From Lachnospiraceae bacterium UBA3826 (GTDB taxonomy: Bacteria; Bacillota; Clostridia; Lachnospirales; Lachnospiraceae): 19,750 nt of DNA. Below are positions 7,123 through 15,502 of the stretch, in pieces. The notes beneath the pieces are model-generated. The model made no database searches, was not told where the DNA came from, and saw nothing but the letters and a program-made list of their open reading frames with translations. The first letter of the stretch is position 1. Each line of letters opens with the position of its first letter. Location of the stretch: NCBI GenBank assembly GCA_002393095.1, contig DGII01000017.1:3903-23652 (forward strand), given 5' to 3'. A program made the translations under genes and the position numbers.

Positions 7123-8204
7123 TGTATCCTGATCCTTCCGTTAATAAGCGTCAGAGTTATAGCCTTCACGATGTATTCTATCGCAATCGGACAGGCTATG
7201 ATCAATATAAGGAAGATCACCGTATTAAGCCTTCCCACTCTGTTAAGCATATACATAAAAAAGTGTGTGACATATATCTCTAAGAATAACACATGGAAAA
7301 GAAATATATATAACGAGTGTCTTCCAAGCATACCGCATATATGTGTGATCCGTCCGCTGCTCCATATCACAGACGCCGTATAAAACCATACGAACAGAAG
7401 CAGCACCTCCGCTGCATGCGGCCATGTTACAGGTACCTGATCGCTTCCGAATATGGCAGCCATGCCCTCATTAAGATATTGTACCACAAAAAGGTAATGC
7501 CACAGAAGCAGCAGACAGGAATCGACCGTGAATACCGCAAGTGCCGTCCTTCTCTTCTTAAATACCGGTCTGTGGTATCTCATATATATCCCGCCGAACC
7601 AGAACATAAGCCATGGACCTGCGAAGAGATTGCCTCCTCCTATAATGATACCGGGGAAACAAGTGTAGTTAGTGGTAGCATAGCATACTGCAAGTATGAG
7701 CAGCCACACGCAGGCACTTCTTATCACGACTGCCGGCTTCATGCAAGCCTTACTGCTCATGGCCGGATCATCTGCCTGCTCTCCGACCCTTAGAGAACCG
7801 GTGTCACACCATATCATCAAGGCTATAAGCACAGGCGTTATGATCATCAGTTGGGAATATACCGCCACATAGTAAAGAGGAGCCATTGCATCAAAATGTA
7901 TGATATGTGATGCAACTGCACCGGCATCCGAGATCTCTCCCGAATAGATGCAATACACAAGTGTAGCTGCCAAATAAGGTACTAAGATATTAAGCAGGCG
8001 CTTTAAGACCGATACCCTGCCGCGCCTTATATACGAATCCGCGATATTGTATCCTCCAAGCATCACAAAAAGGCCCACGGCAAAAAGCAGACATCTGTAT
8101 ATATAGTCGCTTCCGTAAGCCCAGCCCTTCGCATGCTGCAGCACAACTCCCAGTATGCCCGCAGTCTTGGCTATATCTATCCAATCATTCCTCTTACGAT
8201 CCAT
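7089..8204 (-). CDS. Acyltransferase-3 family membrane protein
   Basis: A 371-residue integral membrane protein of the acyltransferase 3 (OafA/YrhL-like) family, which O-acylates cell-surface sugars or similar acceptors. The N-terminus DWIDIAKTAGILGVVLQHAKGW has the family's conserved Asp and the His expected for catalysis. About ten hydrophobic segments follow, ending in a basic C-terminus. Its acceptor cannot be predicted. No convincing RBS lies before ATG 8204, but the gene begins only 27 bases after budA and may be translated by coupling. It overlaps the following MATE gene by 34 bases. The three genes therefore look like one transcript, although no shared pathway is obvious. Confidence 0.85.
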   Translation of the reverse strand: MDRKRNDWIDIAKTAGILGVVLQHAKGWAYGSDYIYRCLLFAVGLFVMLGGYNIADSYIRRGRVSVLKRLLNILVPYLAATLVYCIYSGEISDAGAVASHIIHFDAMAPLYYVAVYSQLMIITPVLIALMIWCDTGSLRVGEQADDPAMSSKACMKPAVVIRSACVWLLILAVCYATTNYTCFPGIIIGGGNLFAGPWLMFWFGGIYMRYHRPVFKKRRTALAVFTVDSCLLLLWHYLFVVQYLNEGMAAIFGSDQVPVTWPHAAEVLLLFVWFYTASVIWSSGRITHICGMLGRHSLYIFLFHVLFLEIYVTHFFMYMLNRVGRLNTVIFLILIIACPIAIEYIVKAITLTLINGRIRIQWTDRLHNTGK

Positions 8205-8231
8205 ATGTATATAATACTGTGTGCCTGTCCG

Positions 8232-8966
8232 CTACTTGTTTCCCTTTCCCTGTTCAACAGCCTTCACTGCTTCCTCCGAAGCCTGTTTTAAGGAATAGGT
8301 ATCGAAGATCGGCTCATCCGGAAGCTTAAGTTCTATCGAATTGATCTTTGATATCTGTCCTTTACCTGACTTCATGACAATGTCGAACACATGCCCGCCG
8401 TGCTTTCTGTCATCCGAGATAAAGTGCAGATGCCAGCCGGCTGCATTGATACCATCCATATAATCAGGGAAATACACACAGACCAAAGTCCCCTTGATAT
8501 TCTCAAACTTAAAGGCTTTCTGTGTCTTGCCGAGTATCGTCTTAAGGTCCACATGCACGGATTCATAGCCTGACTCCGATCTGGCATCGATGATTTCGAA
8601 TTCACCGTCTATACGTGCCATATGCATGCTGTTAAGACCAAAGTGAGAATCTATGATGTTATTAAGCTCCGTCTTGAGTTCATCTATACTTTTTTTCATG
8701 CCGAATTCTATAGGCGAAGAGTCATGCATCGTACATACGGTGGAAAAAGGCACGCCTCTGTCATGCTCTGCCGCTGCAACATCACCGTTCTCCATCGCCC
8801 TATAGCATGAACCATCAAGCACGATCATCTCACCGTCCACATCATTAAATGTTCCGAGCCCTATATCACCGTGCTTAAGCAGTTCTTCAACAGATATGAC
8901 TGCCCTTGAGTATCCAAGCATAAGCGCCTGCAAAGTTGATACCTGATACATCTTCATATCACACAT
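8232..8966 (-). CDS. budA: Alpha-acetolactate decarboxylase
   Basis: This cytoplasmic zinc enzyme decarboxylates 2-acetolactate to acetoin. It diverts pyruvate carbon to a neutral product or removes excess acetolactate from the valine/leucine pathway. The family signature is clear: YQVSTLQALMLGYS at the start, HGDIGLGTF, ELDGE/MIVLDGSCYRA-type core, PFSTVCTMHD, and the metal-binding GWHLHFISDDRKHGGHVFD with three His residues. Length from ATG 8966 is 244 residues, normal for BudA. This start has a strong AGGAGGA at 8976-8982. The longer reading from 9032 is unlikely because its extra 22 residues would start upstream of the likely promoter. No acetolactate synthase or butanediol dehydrogenase gene is present nearby. 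It heads the cluster with the acyltransferase and MATE genes. Confidence 0.94.
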   Translation of the reverse strand: MCDMKMYQVSTLQALMLGYSRAVISVEELLKHGDIGLGTFNDVDGEMIVLDGSCYRAMENGDVAAAEHDRGVPFSTVCTMHDSSPIEFGMKKSIDELKTELNNIIDSHFGLNSMHMARIDGEFEIIDARSESGYESVHVDLKTILGKTQKAFKFENIKGTLVCVYFPDYMDGINAAGWHLHFISDDRKHGGHVFDIVMKSGKGQISKINSIELKLPDEPIFDTYSLKQASEEAVKAVEQGKGNK

Positions 8967-9004
8967 GTATAATTCTCCTCCTATCCCCTCTAATCCTTGA
9001 TTAT

Positions 9005-9032
9005 TACATATTTTTTTCATATTTACAACCAA
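9005..9032 (-). promoter_or_regulatory. Candidate budA promoter
   Basis: On the - strand, TTGGTT (9032-9027) and TATGTA (9010-9005) are 16 bases apart, giving a leader of about 30 bases to the budA ATG at 8966. Its -35 touches the -35 of the opposite promoter, so the two promoters would be back to back. Confidence 0.4.
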
Positions 9033-9050
9033 TAGGGATTCTCATATAAT
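9022..9050 (+). promoter_or_regulatory. Promoter of the MFS gene
   Basis: TTTACA at 9022-9027 and a perfect TATAAT at 9045-9050 are separated by exactly 17 bases. Transcription would begin near 9057, about 20 bases before the ATG at 9078, with AGGGAG in between. This is a near-consensus sigma-A type promoter. Confidence 0.7.
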
Positions 9051-9077
9051 AGATGAAGTTTTGACAGGGAGATAAGA

Positions 9078-10271
9078 ATGGTTTCTTTACTTTTAGCAGT
9101 AATATATCTGATATTCATAAGCCTCGGACTTCCCGATTCACTGCTTGGTTCGGGCTGGCCGATGATGCAGGTGTCATTCGCCGTACCCTCTTCATTTGCA
9201 GGGTATGTGTCCATGACCATTTCATTCATGACCATAATCTCGGCACTACTAAGTCCCGGACTTATTAAGAGGTTCCACACCAAGTGGATAGTCATAGTCT
9301 CTATCCTGCTTACCATATTCGGGTTGCTTGGGTTCTCTTTCTCAGGCTCGTATGCGATGCTTTTCTTATTCGCCGTTCCTTACGGACTCGGTGCAGGTTC
9401 CATAGATTCCTCGGTCAACCATTATGTGGCGAACCACTTCTCCGGCTCTGTCATGAGCTTCCTTCACTGCTTCTACGGTGTAGGAGCTATGATAAGCCCG
9501 TATATAATGGCTCTTGCACTTAAATATGCGGGATGGAATGAAGGCTACAGATGGACCGCCTATCTTCAGTCGGCGATCCTCTTAGTCTGCATCATATCTC
9601 TGCCTCTGTGGAATAAGAATGAGAATAAGGAAGAGGATGAGGTATCCGACAGTGCAGGCATTAAGGAGACCATCGCCGTCCCCGGAGTTGTGCTTACTCT
9701 TATCTCCTTCTTCGCCTACTGCGCAGGAGAGGCTACATGCTTCTTATGGGTTCCCAGCTACTTCGCTGGGACTAAGGCAGGCTTAAGTGACGGACTCATA
9801 GCCTCCTTCGGCTCCCTTATATTCGGCGGACTGATGATCGGCAGACTGATATCCGGCTTCATATCGGATAAGCTTGGCGACAGGCTGCTTATCCGTATCG
9901 GAATAGCAGTTGAGTTCATTGGCATCGCACTTGTACTTATACCATTCCCCGGCTATATAATAGCCGCAGTCGGATTCGTAGTGATTGGAACCGGGATGGG
10001 ACCCATCTATCCGTCCATACAGCATATGGCTCCCATAAGCTTCGGCAAAAAATTCAGTGCCGCGGTCATCGGTCTACAGATGGCATCCGCATATGTGGGA
10101 AGTACCTTCATGCCTATGGTGTTCGGTCATCTGCAGCAAAGGATCGGGATTAGGATAATGCCTGTGTACCTGCTTATTTTCACCGTGATCAATATCGTGA
10201 TGATAGAGGTGTCCTACACAAAGATTGACAAAAAAGTGCGCAATGTCAATGATTACTGCCGAGTTCAATAA
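9078..10271 (+). CDS. MFS-family transporter
   Basis: A 397-residue major facilitator superfamily permease with about twelve membrane segments. The first half shows SLGLPDSLLGSGWPMM and AVPYGLGAGSIDSSVNHYV, and the second half GLMIGRLISGFISDKLGDR, which is the usual MFS loop motif between two helices, and GTGMGPIYPSIQHMAP. The pattern is closest to the fucose/hexose-permease-like branch of MFS, but the substrate cannot be called. A hydrophilic acidic loop (NKNENKEEDEVSD) near residue 185 separates the two halves. ATG 9078 has a well-placed AGGGAG. It is divergent from budA, so the two may be co-regulated, and it converges on the surface protein gene. Confidence 0.88.
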   Translation: MVSLLLAVIYLIFISLGLPDSLLGSGWPMMQVSFAVPSSFAGYVSMTISFMTIISALLSPGLIKRFHTKWIVIVSILLTIFGLLGFSFSGSYAMLFLFAVPYGLGAGSIDSSVNHYVANHFSGSVMSFLHCFYGVGAMISPYIMALALKYAGWNEGYRWTAYLQSAILLVCIISLPLWNKNENKEEDEVSDSAGIKETIAVPGVVLTLISFFAYCAGEATCFLWVPSYFAGTKAGLSDGLIASFGSLIFGGLMIGRLISGFISDKLGDRLLIRIGIAVEFIGIALVLIPFPGYIIAAVGFVVIGTGMGPIYPSIQHMAPISFGKKFSAAVIGLQMASAYVGSTFMPMVFGHLQQRIGIRIMPVYLLIFTVINIVMIEVSYTKIDKKVRNVNDYCRVQ

Positions 10272-10295
10272 TGATCTGAACACGCTTTTTATGAT

Positions 10296-10351
10296 GCTCC
10301 AAAATAAATATGGAGCAAACAGACCGCCTCACCAATTAATTGATGAGACGG
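10296..10351. terminator. Hairpins between convergent MFS and surface-protein genes
   Basis: Two inverted repeats lie in this 116-base gap. GCTCCA 10296-10301 pairs with TGGAGC 10311-10316. The segment 10324-10351 forms a 14-bp stem if read as - strand RNA, where its two mismatches become G-U pairs; it is followed there by TCTGTTTG. The second is the better terminator candidate, for the - strand surface-protein gene. Confidence 0.45.
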
Positions 10352-10387
10352 CCGTCTTAAAGCCCCTCTATAAGGCTAACTACCTAT

Positions 10388-12853
10388 TTAATCCCTGTAT
10401 ATCAATGCATAGGATGTGACCACGTCACCCAAATCCGCAGTCAGTGTGTCTGCGCTTCTGTCAGTATCCCTGTACACGTGCGGTATCCCTGTCATATCCA
10501 CGCCGATAAGAGCATATGTCCTGCCGGCTTTCTGTGCCCATGCCGGAATCTCGATAGAGATCGTTCCCGGTGCACTCTTAAGTCTGCCCGATGCACCTGT
10601 CAGATTGAAGCTAAGAAGCGGTCTGTAGCCCCCAGGCATACCAAGCTTAACCGCTGCTCTCCACTTAGGACCCTGTCCGACCACATATGCACGTCCACCA
10701 CTTATACCGGACGCTGATGTAAGATTCAGTGCCGTATCCATGTATATCATCGCACATGAATATCCGTTCGTACCAATATTGGCGGTAAAAGTGGCCGCAT
10801 CCAAGTCTTCGTCAAAGTAAGTCTTCACACTGCCGTCAGGCTCTGTGATCAGAAGCCCGAATACCCTGTTATTCCTCTGATAATATCTTGGTATATTGAC
10901 TATGAGTTCTCCCGTCTTATTGCCCGTAGCAGGCTGTCCGTCCACCATTATATCGAATCCGAATGCGCCCTTAAAGCCTGTAGGCATAACAGCCTTAGTC
11001 GCAGATGATACCCCTGCATCGGATGTGAACGTCACCTTGACAGTCACCTTATGACTCTTGCCATCCTGACTGCTTGCGGAATTATCAAAGTTAAGTCCTG
11101 AAGCAGCACCATCGAAGTTCTTAAGTATCTCTGTAAAGTCAGGAGTCTCCTCCGTAGTACTCTCTTCCGCACTCGATGTCTGTGTAGCCTTGGCTTCCTC
11201 ATAAGCCGTATCGGCTGTTGTCTCGGGTGTACCCTTCTTCTTGATTATCGTATAGTTAGAGAACTTATCTGATGTAAATCTAAGCTGACCGGATGAAGAA
11301 TTGTAGGTTGCGGCAATCTCCGTTGCCGCCTCTCCTCCGTGTTCCCTGATCACACTGTAGGTCTCTCCTGCTGCCAGTCCCGATGCCGACACGGATAAGA
11401 ATACCTGTGCGGAACTTGAAAGACTCGTAACATCCGCTGCCTTCCAGTAATTAGCATCATCAGCGCCGGAATATGTCTTGGCATGTCCTTTGCTGACCAC
11501 ATTGTCTATATCGATATCTATGGTTCCGACAGTTTCTACATAATCATCACCATCTTCTCCCATAGCAGTCTTTTTCTGATCATCACTCAGGGCGGTGCTT
11601 GAATCAGATGCCCTGACGAACATAGTGCCTGTACTTGTAACATTACTGTCGGGAACAGTTGCTGTCATAGCATCTATTATTGATGAGCTTTCCGTTGCTA
11701 TAGTTCCTTCTTTAGCAAATGCACCGGCTAAGTGGAAATTGCCGGTCAAAGTAACCGTGAACACACTTTGCTCAGACTGTGCCGTGAGATTCTGACCGTT
11801 TAACGATGCACTCTTAAGTTGGTATCCCGCCTTGGGTACGAACTTAAGAGTAACTGTGTCTCCTGTTTTGCATTCCACATATCCTCCGTTGTTAAGTGTG
11901 ATATTGTGTTCCCCATCATACCTTGTTTCCGGTCCGCTAGTTCCTCCTGTGCTCCACACAACAGATCCATTTCGTTCTATCTTTTGAAGTTCAACCGTAC
12001 CCTGCGAGGAATTAACATATGCATCTCTCCAACCATCATCATTAGCATTGTACGTCCATACAACCGTGCTTAGATCAGTATTCTCTTCGCCTGTAATTAT
12101 CACATTATATGTATTTGATTTTGAAATGGTTATTGTAGCCTGATCTGTATTAATCGTACAGTTTTGTCCATTGACAGTTGCCGATATTATTCGGCTACCT
12201 CTTTTTGCAGAAATAGTAATATCGTACTGATCCTGCTCATTAACACTTACAGTCCAACTGCGAACACTGTCTGCTGCTACGTTTTCACTTGGTATACTAA
12301 TCTCTTCCAATATATTGTTACTATCTGTTACATTAAATCTTATCTCAAAACTCCCGGGAGGATTTCCGCCACCACCGGAACCACCGCCATTATTTACAAC
12401 AATCATGGATACATCAATTGTACTTGTATTTGTTACTTCATATAACTGTCCGCTATTACTCTCAATAGAAGATATATCTTTTGTATCACCGCCTATCTTG
12501 ACATAACTGTTTGCATCAAGTACTTTGCCCGCAGTCTGTACCATTATCTTAACAGACTGTGTCTCACTCGGAATATCAACAGTTGCACTATTGCTTACCC
12601 CAGTTCCATTAGCTGTTACACTAACAACATTGCCTGAAATGCGAGTATTTCCTGTGGTATCTGAATAGAAGTCATAGCTGATATTCATTGTACCGTCATT
12701 TATATCAGAACTTGCAGTCAATGCAAAAGACGCCTTTCCGGCATCCACTGCCTTAACCGGCATCACATCCGCAAGCGGTAGTGCCGTTACTGCAAGCAAA
12801 AGCCCTAACAGCAGCGCCAGATTCCTCTTAAGCCTGTTTATCCTTTTTTTCAT
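10388..12853 (-). CDS. Large secreted surface protein with repeated C-terminal modules
   Basis: A predicted secreted protein of 821 residues, function unknown. ATG 12853 is chosen because GGAGG lies five bases upstream and it opens a good signal peptide (basic KKRINRLKRN, then a Leu/Ala-rich core, with cleavage likely near VKA). A Gly-rich linker (NNGGGSGGGGNPPGS) sits near residues 152-166. Around 290-390 there is a stretch like divergent InlB B-repeats (TVTLKFVPKAGYQLKSASLNGQ). A Thr/Glu/Ser-rich linker is near 543-570. Three related modules ending in a Tyr-Ala-Leu-Ile-Tyr type strand are at about 504-543, 644-703 and 763-820, the last two aligning without gaps. No LPXTG or membrane anchor is seen, so attachment is unclear. 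It is divergent from the two-HTH regulator gene. The 5' third of the gene looks more AT-rich than the rest. Confidence 0.8.
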   Translation of the reverse strand: MKKRINRLKRNLALLLGLLLAVTALPLADVMPVKAVDAGKASFALTASSDINDGTMNISYDFYSDTTGNTRISGNVVSVTANGTGVSNSATVDIPSETQSVKIMVQTAGKVLDANSYVKIGGDTKDISSIESNSGQLYEVTNTSTIDVSMIVVNNGGGSGGGGNPPGSFEIRFNVTDSNNILEEISIPSENVAADSVRSWTVSVNEQDQYDITISAKRGSRIISATVNGQNCTINTDQATITISKSNTYNVIITGEENTDLSTVVWTYNANDDGWRDAYVNSSQGTVELQKIERNGSVVWSTGGTSGPETRYDGEHNITLNNGGYVECKTGDTVTLKFVPKAGYQLKSASLNGQNLTAQSEQSVFTVTLTGNFHLAGAFAKEGTIATESSSIIDAMTATVPDSNVTSTGTMFVRASDSSTALSDDQKKTAMGEDGDDYVETVGTIDIDIDNVVSKGHAKTYSGADDANYWKAADVTSLSSSAQVFLSVSASGLAAGETYSVIREHGGEAATEIAATYNSSSGQLRFTSDKFSNYTIIKKKGTPETTADTAYEEAKATQTSSAEESTTEETPDFTEILKNFDGAASGLNFDNSASSQDGKSHKVTVKVTFTSDAGVSSATKAVMPTGFKGAFGFDIMVDGQPATGNKTGELIVNIPRYYQRNNRVFGLLITEPDGSVKTYFDEDLDAATFTANIGTNGYSCAMIYMDTALNLTSASGISGGRAYVVGQGPKWRAAVKLGMPGGYRPLLSFNLTGASGRLKSAPGTISIEIPAWAQKAGRTYALIGVDMTGIPHVYRDTDRSADTLTADLGDVVTSYALIYRD

Positions 12854-12921
12854 ATCATCCTCCGTAACGTACTGATCTATAAATCCTATAAATGCGTGTA
12901 TCGACATACGTCATCTATCAT

Positions 12922-12952
12922 TTTATACTAATTATGCGCCACCCTACCCCAA
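12922..12952 (-). promoter_or_regulatory. Weak candidate promoter of the surface-protein gene
   Basis: On the - strand TTGGGG (12952-12947) and TATAAA (12927-12922) are 19 bases apart, a long spacing. The leader would be about 65 bases. It lies in the 285-base region between the divergent surface-protein and regulator genes. Confidence 0.25.
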
Positions 12953-13018
12953 TTTCCGATTCGTCATTGACAAAGCGGTAATGCAGGGGTTTTAAGGCTA
13001 TGCAGGGAATGAACTGTA

Positions 13019-13047
13019 TTGACACAGCTTATTTCTTACACTATCAT
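13019..13047 (+). promoter_or_regulatory. Promoter of the two-HTH regulator gene
   Basis: Perfect TTGACA (13019-13024) and TATCAT (13042-13047) with 17-base spacing. The transcript would start near 13054, leaving a leader of about 85 bases that contains an inverted repeat. Confidence 0.65.
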
Positions 13048-13092
13048 CAATAGAACAAATGCCTGCCGGAGACTCAGTGTATAGACTAATTC

Positions 13093-13122
13093 AAGCTTAA
13101 CCATGCCAGTCCGGCTAAGCTT
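13093..13122 (+). promoter_or_regulatory. Inverted repeat in the regulator leader (possible operator)
   Basis: AAGCTTA at 13093-13099 is mirrored by TAAGCTT at 13116-13122, 16 bases apart, shortly before the RBS (AGGA at 13130-13133) of the regulator. Its position downstream of the promoter would suit autoregulation by a dimeric HTH protein. This is inference. Confidence 0.3.
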
Positions 13123-13138
13123 AGCATGAAGGATCAGT

Positions 13139-14974
13139 ATGAAATTCAGTGAAAAACTCGATAATTACATGGAAGAACTGGGGATGTCCAATCGCGAGCT
13201 GGCGCAACGCTGTCATACGACCGATGCCTCAATAAGCCGCTACAGAAGAGGTTCAAGAGTACCTGACGCGAATGACGGAATAATATATGACATTGCTGTC
13301 GTATTAGCTGACACGTATGACGACATACGTAATTCCGGTTCTTATTCTGCCACGCACAGGCTTTTTTTGACGGAATTACCATCAGAAGATGCGACTTCAC
13401 CCGACTGTATATATAGAGAGCTTATCTCTACCTTACCTAATGTGGGTATAGACAGGGATATTTTCCATGACAGGTTCAGAACCCTTATATCAGAGCTTGA
13501 TATCCGCCTGATCTCATTATCCAAGGCTATCAATTATGATTCATCCTTCATATCAAGAGTATTATCCGGTAGCCGCCAGCCTGCCGATTATGTAAGCTTC
13601 GCTTCATCCGTGTCAGATTACATAGCTTCGCTATGCCGCAACAGAGACACCTTCCTTAAGCTTGGTGCGATCATGGATATGGCAGATATCGATCCTGACA
13701 GGATATCATATTCTCCTGCCAGACTTTCTGCAATGATCAGATCATATCTATTGACTACTCCGGTCATTTATGATGATTCTACCGGCGATAACGGGAAAGA
13801 AGGGGGAAAAGAGCCCAATATATACGAATTCGTCAAAAGGATCGATGATTTTAATCTGAATGATTATGTAAGAACGACACACTATGATAAGCTTGTTGTT
13901 CCGACCATCTCTCTCCACCTGCCCACGTCCAAAAGATACTTCGGCGAGGAAGGTATGAAGAGTGCCGAGCTTGATTTCTTAAGAGCTGCTGCTTTACTCC
14001 CTGCAGGTGCCGATGTATATATGTACTCTGACATGCCTATGGATTCCCTTGCCAGGGATAAGAGCTTCGCCAAGCGATTCGTCCTGGGAATGGCATCTGT
14101 TCTTAAGAAGGGGCACAAGGTACATCAGATTCACGACCTAGACCGCCCCGCATCTGAGATGATGGAAGGTCTGATCGGGTGGGTGCCTCTGTATATGACC
14201 GGACAGATTGACCCCTATTATATGCCCGATAACAATAACAAGCTTTACAGAAGACTCATAAGATATACTGATTCTGCCGCTTTATGGGGAGAATGTACGG
14301 GCTCTGACCTGTCAACCGCCTCCTTCTATGGCACAAGGAACAGATCGGAGCTGCCTGTATATAAGGGAAGATGTGAGCATATATTTGATTCGGCCCGACC
14401 TCTTATGAATATCTATACGAAAGAGAATCAAAGTGATCTTTATTCTTTTCTGCATAAAGTAGCCGCATCCGAGCCGTCAGGCGGCTTCAGACGTATCCTC
14501 AGTGCTCCGCCGTTACACACCATTACGGATGAACTGCTCCAAAGGATAGCTTCGGATAACAGGATATCCGATACCTCCGATATGCTTAGGTATCTTGACA
14601 TCCAGCGCTCTATCTTCGAGGATGCCACCAGATCAGGAACTATCACGGAATACTTCCCATTGTATGATAAGGATGAGTTCAACTCACATCCTGTCACCCT
14701 CTCGCTTTCAGGTCTGTTCATGGATTCGGATATCATGTATACTTATGATACCTATATGGAACATATGGAGCTTACACGCAGAGCTGCTGCCCTGAATGAG
14801 CACTACGAAATATATATCAAGAACAGATATCCGTTCAGGAACATACAGATCACTACAGATGGCGATAAGATGGCAATGGTATCCAAGAATACGGTTCCTG
14901 CCATCCACTTCGTCATACACCATCCCATCCTTGTAAGATCGATACTCAACCTCATGGATGAGGAGATGGTTTGA
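13139..14974 (+). CDS. Large regulator with two XRE-type HTH segments and unknown C-terminal region
   Basis: A 611-residue cytoplasmic protein. Residues about 4-45 (EKLDNYMEELGMSNRELAQR onward, with TTDASISRYRRGSRVP) are a Cro/C1-type helix-turn-helix. A second, similar segment lies near residues 113-160 (ISELDIRLISLSKAINYDSSF, then ISRVLSGSRQP). The remaining 400 residues are soluble, with no motif I can name. The stretch HDLDRPASEMMEGLIGWVPL plus YMTGQIDPYY recalls a group of uncharacterised clostridial HTH proteins; that comparison is from memory. It probably binds DNA and senses an unknown signal. The divergent surface-protein gene is an obvious target candidate. AGGA before ATG 13139 supports the start. 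Its TGA stop lies inside a hairpin that leads to the NUDIX gene. Confidence 0.78.
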   Translation: MKFSEKLDNYMEELGMSNRELAQRCHTTDASISRYRRGSRVPDANDGIIYDIAVVLADTYDDIRNSGSYSATHRLFLTELPSEDATSPDCIYRELISTLPNVGIDRDIFHDRFRTLISELDIRLISLSKAINYDSSFISRVLSGSRQPADYVSFASSVSDYIASLCRNRDTFLKLGAIMDMADIDPDRISYSPARLSAMIRSYLLTTPVIYDDSTGDNGKEGGKEPNIYEFVKRIDDFNLNDYVRTTHYDKLVVPTISLHLPTSKRYFGEEGMKSAELDFLRAAALLPAGADVYMYSDMPMDSLARDKSFAKRFVLGMASVLKKGHKVHQIHDLDRPASEMMEGLIGWVPLYMTGQIDPYYMPDNNNKLYRRLIRYTDSAALWGECTGSDLSTASFYGTRNRSELPVYKGRCEHIFDSARPLMNIYTKENQSDLYSFLHKVAASEPSGGFRRILSAPPLHTITDELLQRIASDNRISDTSDMLRYLDIQRSIFEDATRSGTITEYFPLYDKDEFNSHPVTLSLSGLFMDSDIMYTYDTYMEHMELTRRAAALNEHYEIYIKNRYPFRNIQITTDGDKMAMVSKNTVPAIHFVIHHPILVRSILNLMDEEMV

Positions 14975-15046
14975 AAAATATGACCGATATCATATTTTTC
15001 ACACAGTCATCAAAAATGCTATGGCTCGGCATGGAGGATTAACATG
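14972..15046 (+). repeat. Reduced copy C of the leader element, before the NUDIX gene
   Basis: A 12-bp hairpin (TGAAAAATATGA 14972-14983, TCATATTTTTCA 14990-15001) nearly copies the hairpin at 2654-2689 and ends in the same CACACAG. After only about 16 unrelated bases comes GCTCGGCATGGAGGATTAAC and the ATG. That block differs from the patB start region at just two positions. The pseudoknot core of copies A and B is absent. The stop codon of the preceding regulator gene is the first three bases of the hairpin. Confidence 0.6.
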
Positions 15047-15502
15047 AAGCTTACTACAATATGCTATATAGACAACGGAGATTCCTATCTGATGCTTCTT
15101 CGTAATAAGAAGAAAAACGATATGAATGAGGGAAAATGGCTCGGTATCGGCGGCAAGTTCGAGCCAGGTGAGACCCCCGAGGAATGCGTGTGCCGCGAAG
15201 TCACAGAAGAGACCGGGCTTACACTTGATGATTATACAATGCGCGGAGTCATCACCTTCTCCTCTGCCGGATATGAAGATGAATACATATATGTCTTCTC
15301 ATCGATAAGCTACCACGGCGACCTTACAGACTGCGATGAAGGCGAACTTCGCTGGATACGCAAGTCAGAGCTTCTTGATATCAATCTCTGGGAGGGCGAT
15401 AAGATCTTCCTTAAGCTTATGCTTGAGAATTCTCCCTTCTTCTCTGTTAAGCTCTCATATAATGGCAATGAGCTTATATACAGCAGCGTAAGGACATATT
15501 AA
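15044..15502 (+). CDS. NUDIX hydrolase (MutT/8-oxo-dGTP diphosphatase-like)
   Basis: A 152-residue NUDIX protein that hydrolyses a nucleoside diphosphate linked to another group, perhaps an oxidised dNTP. The full NUDIX box is present around residues 37-59: G followed by KFEPGE, then REVTEETG with the metal-binding Glu residues. Sequence at the start, MKLTTICYIDNGDSYLMLLR, is typical for the MutT-like branch. The substrate cannot be told from sequence. ATG 15044 follows GGAGGA at 15033-15038. It lies 69 bases after the regulator gene on the same strand and has no separate promoter that I can see, so it is probably read from the regulator's transcript through the hairpin. Confidence 0.9.
   Translation: MKLTTICYIDNGDSYLMLLRNKKKNDMNEGKWLGIGGKFEPGETPEECVCREVTEETGLTLDDYTMRGVITFSSAGYEDEYIYVFSSISYHGDLTDCDEGELRWIRKSELLDINLWEGDKIFLKLMLENSPFFSVKLSYNGNELIYSSVRTY

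Noticed and set aside
12902..13329. Repeated CGACATACGT at 12902 and 13320
   Set aside because: Only ten bases, one copy in coding sequence, no symmetry or shared context.
13973..13980. TGCCGAGC inside the regulator gene as pairing partner for GCTCGGCA of leader copy C
   Set aside because: It is 1 kb upstream within coding sequence with no supporting hairpins; an 8-base match is plausible by chance.
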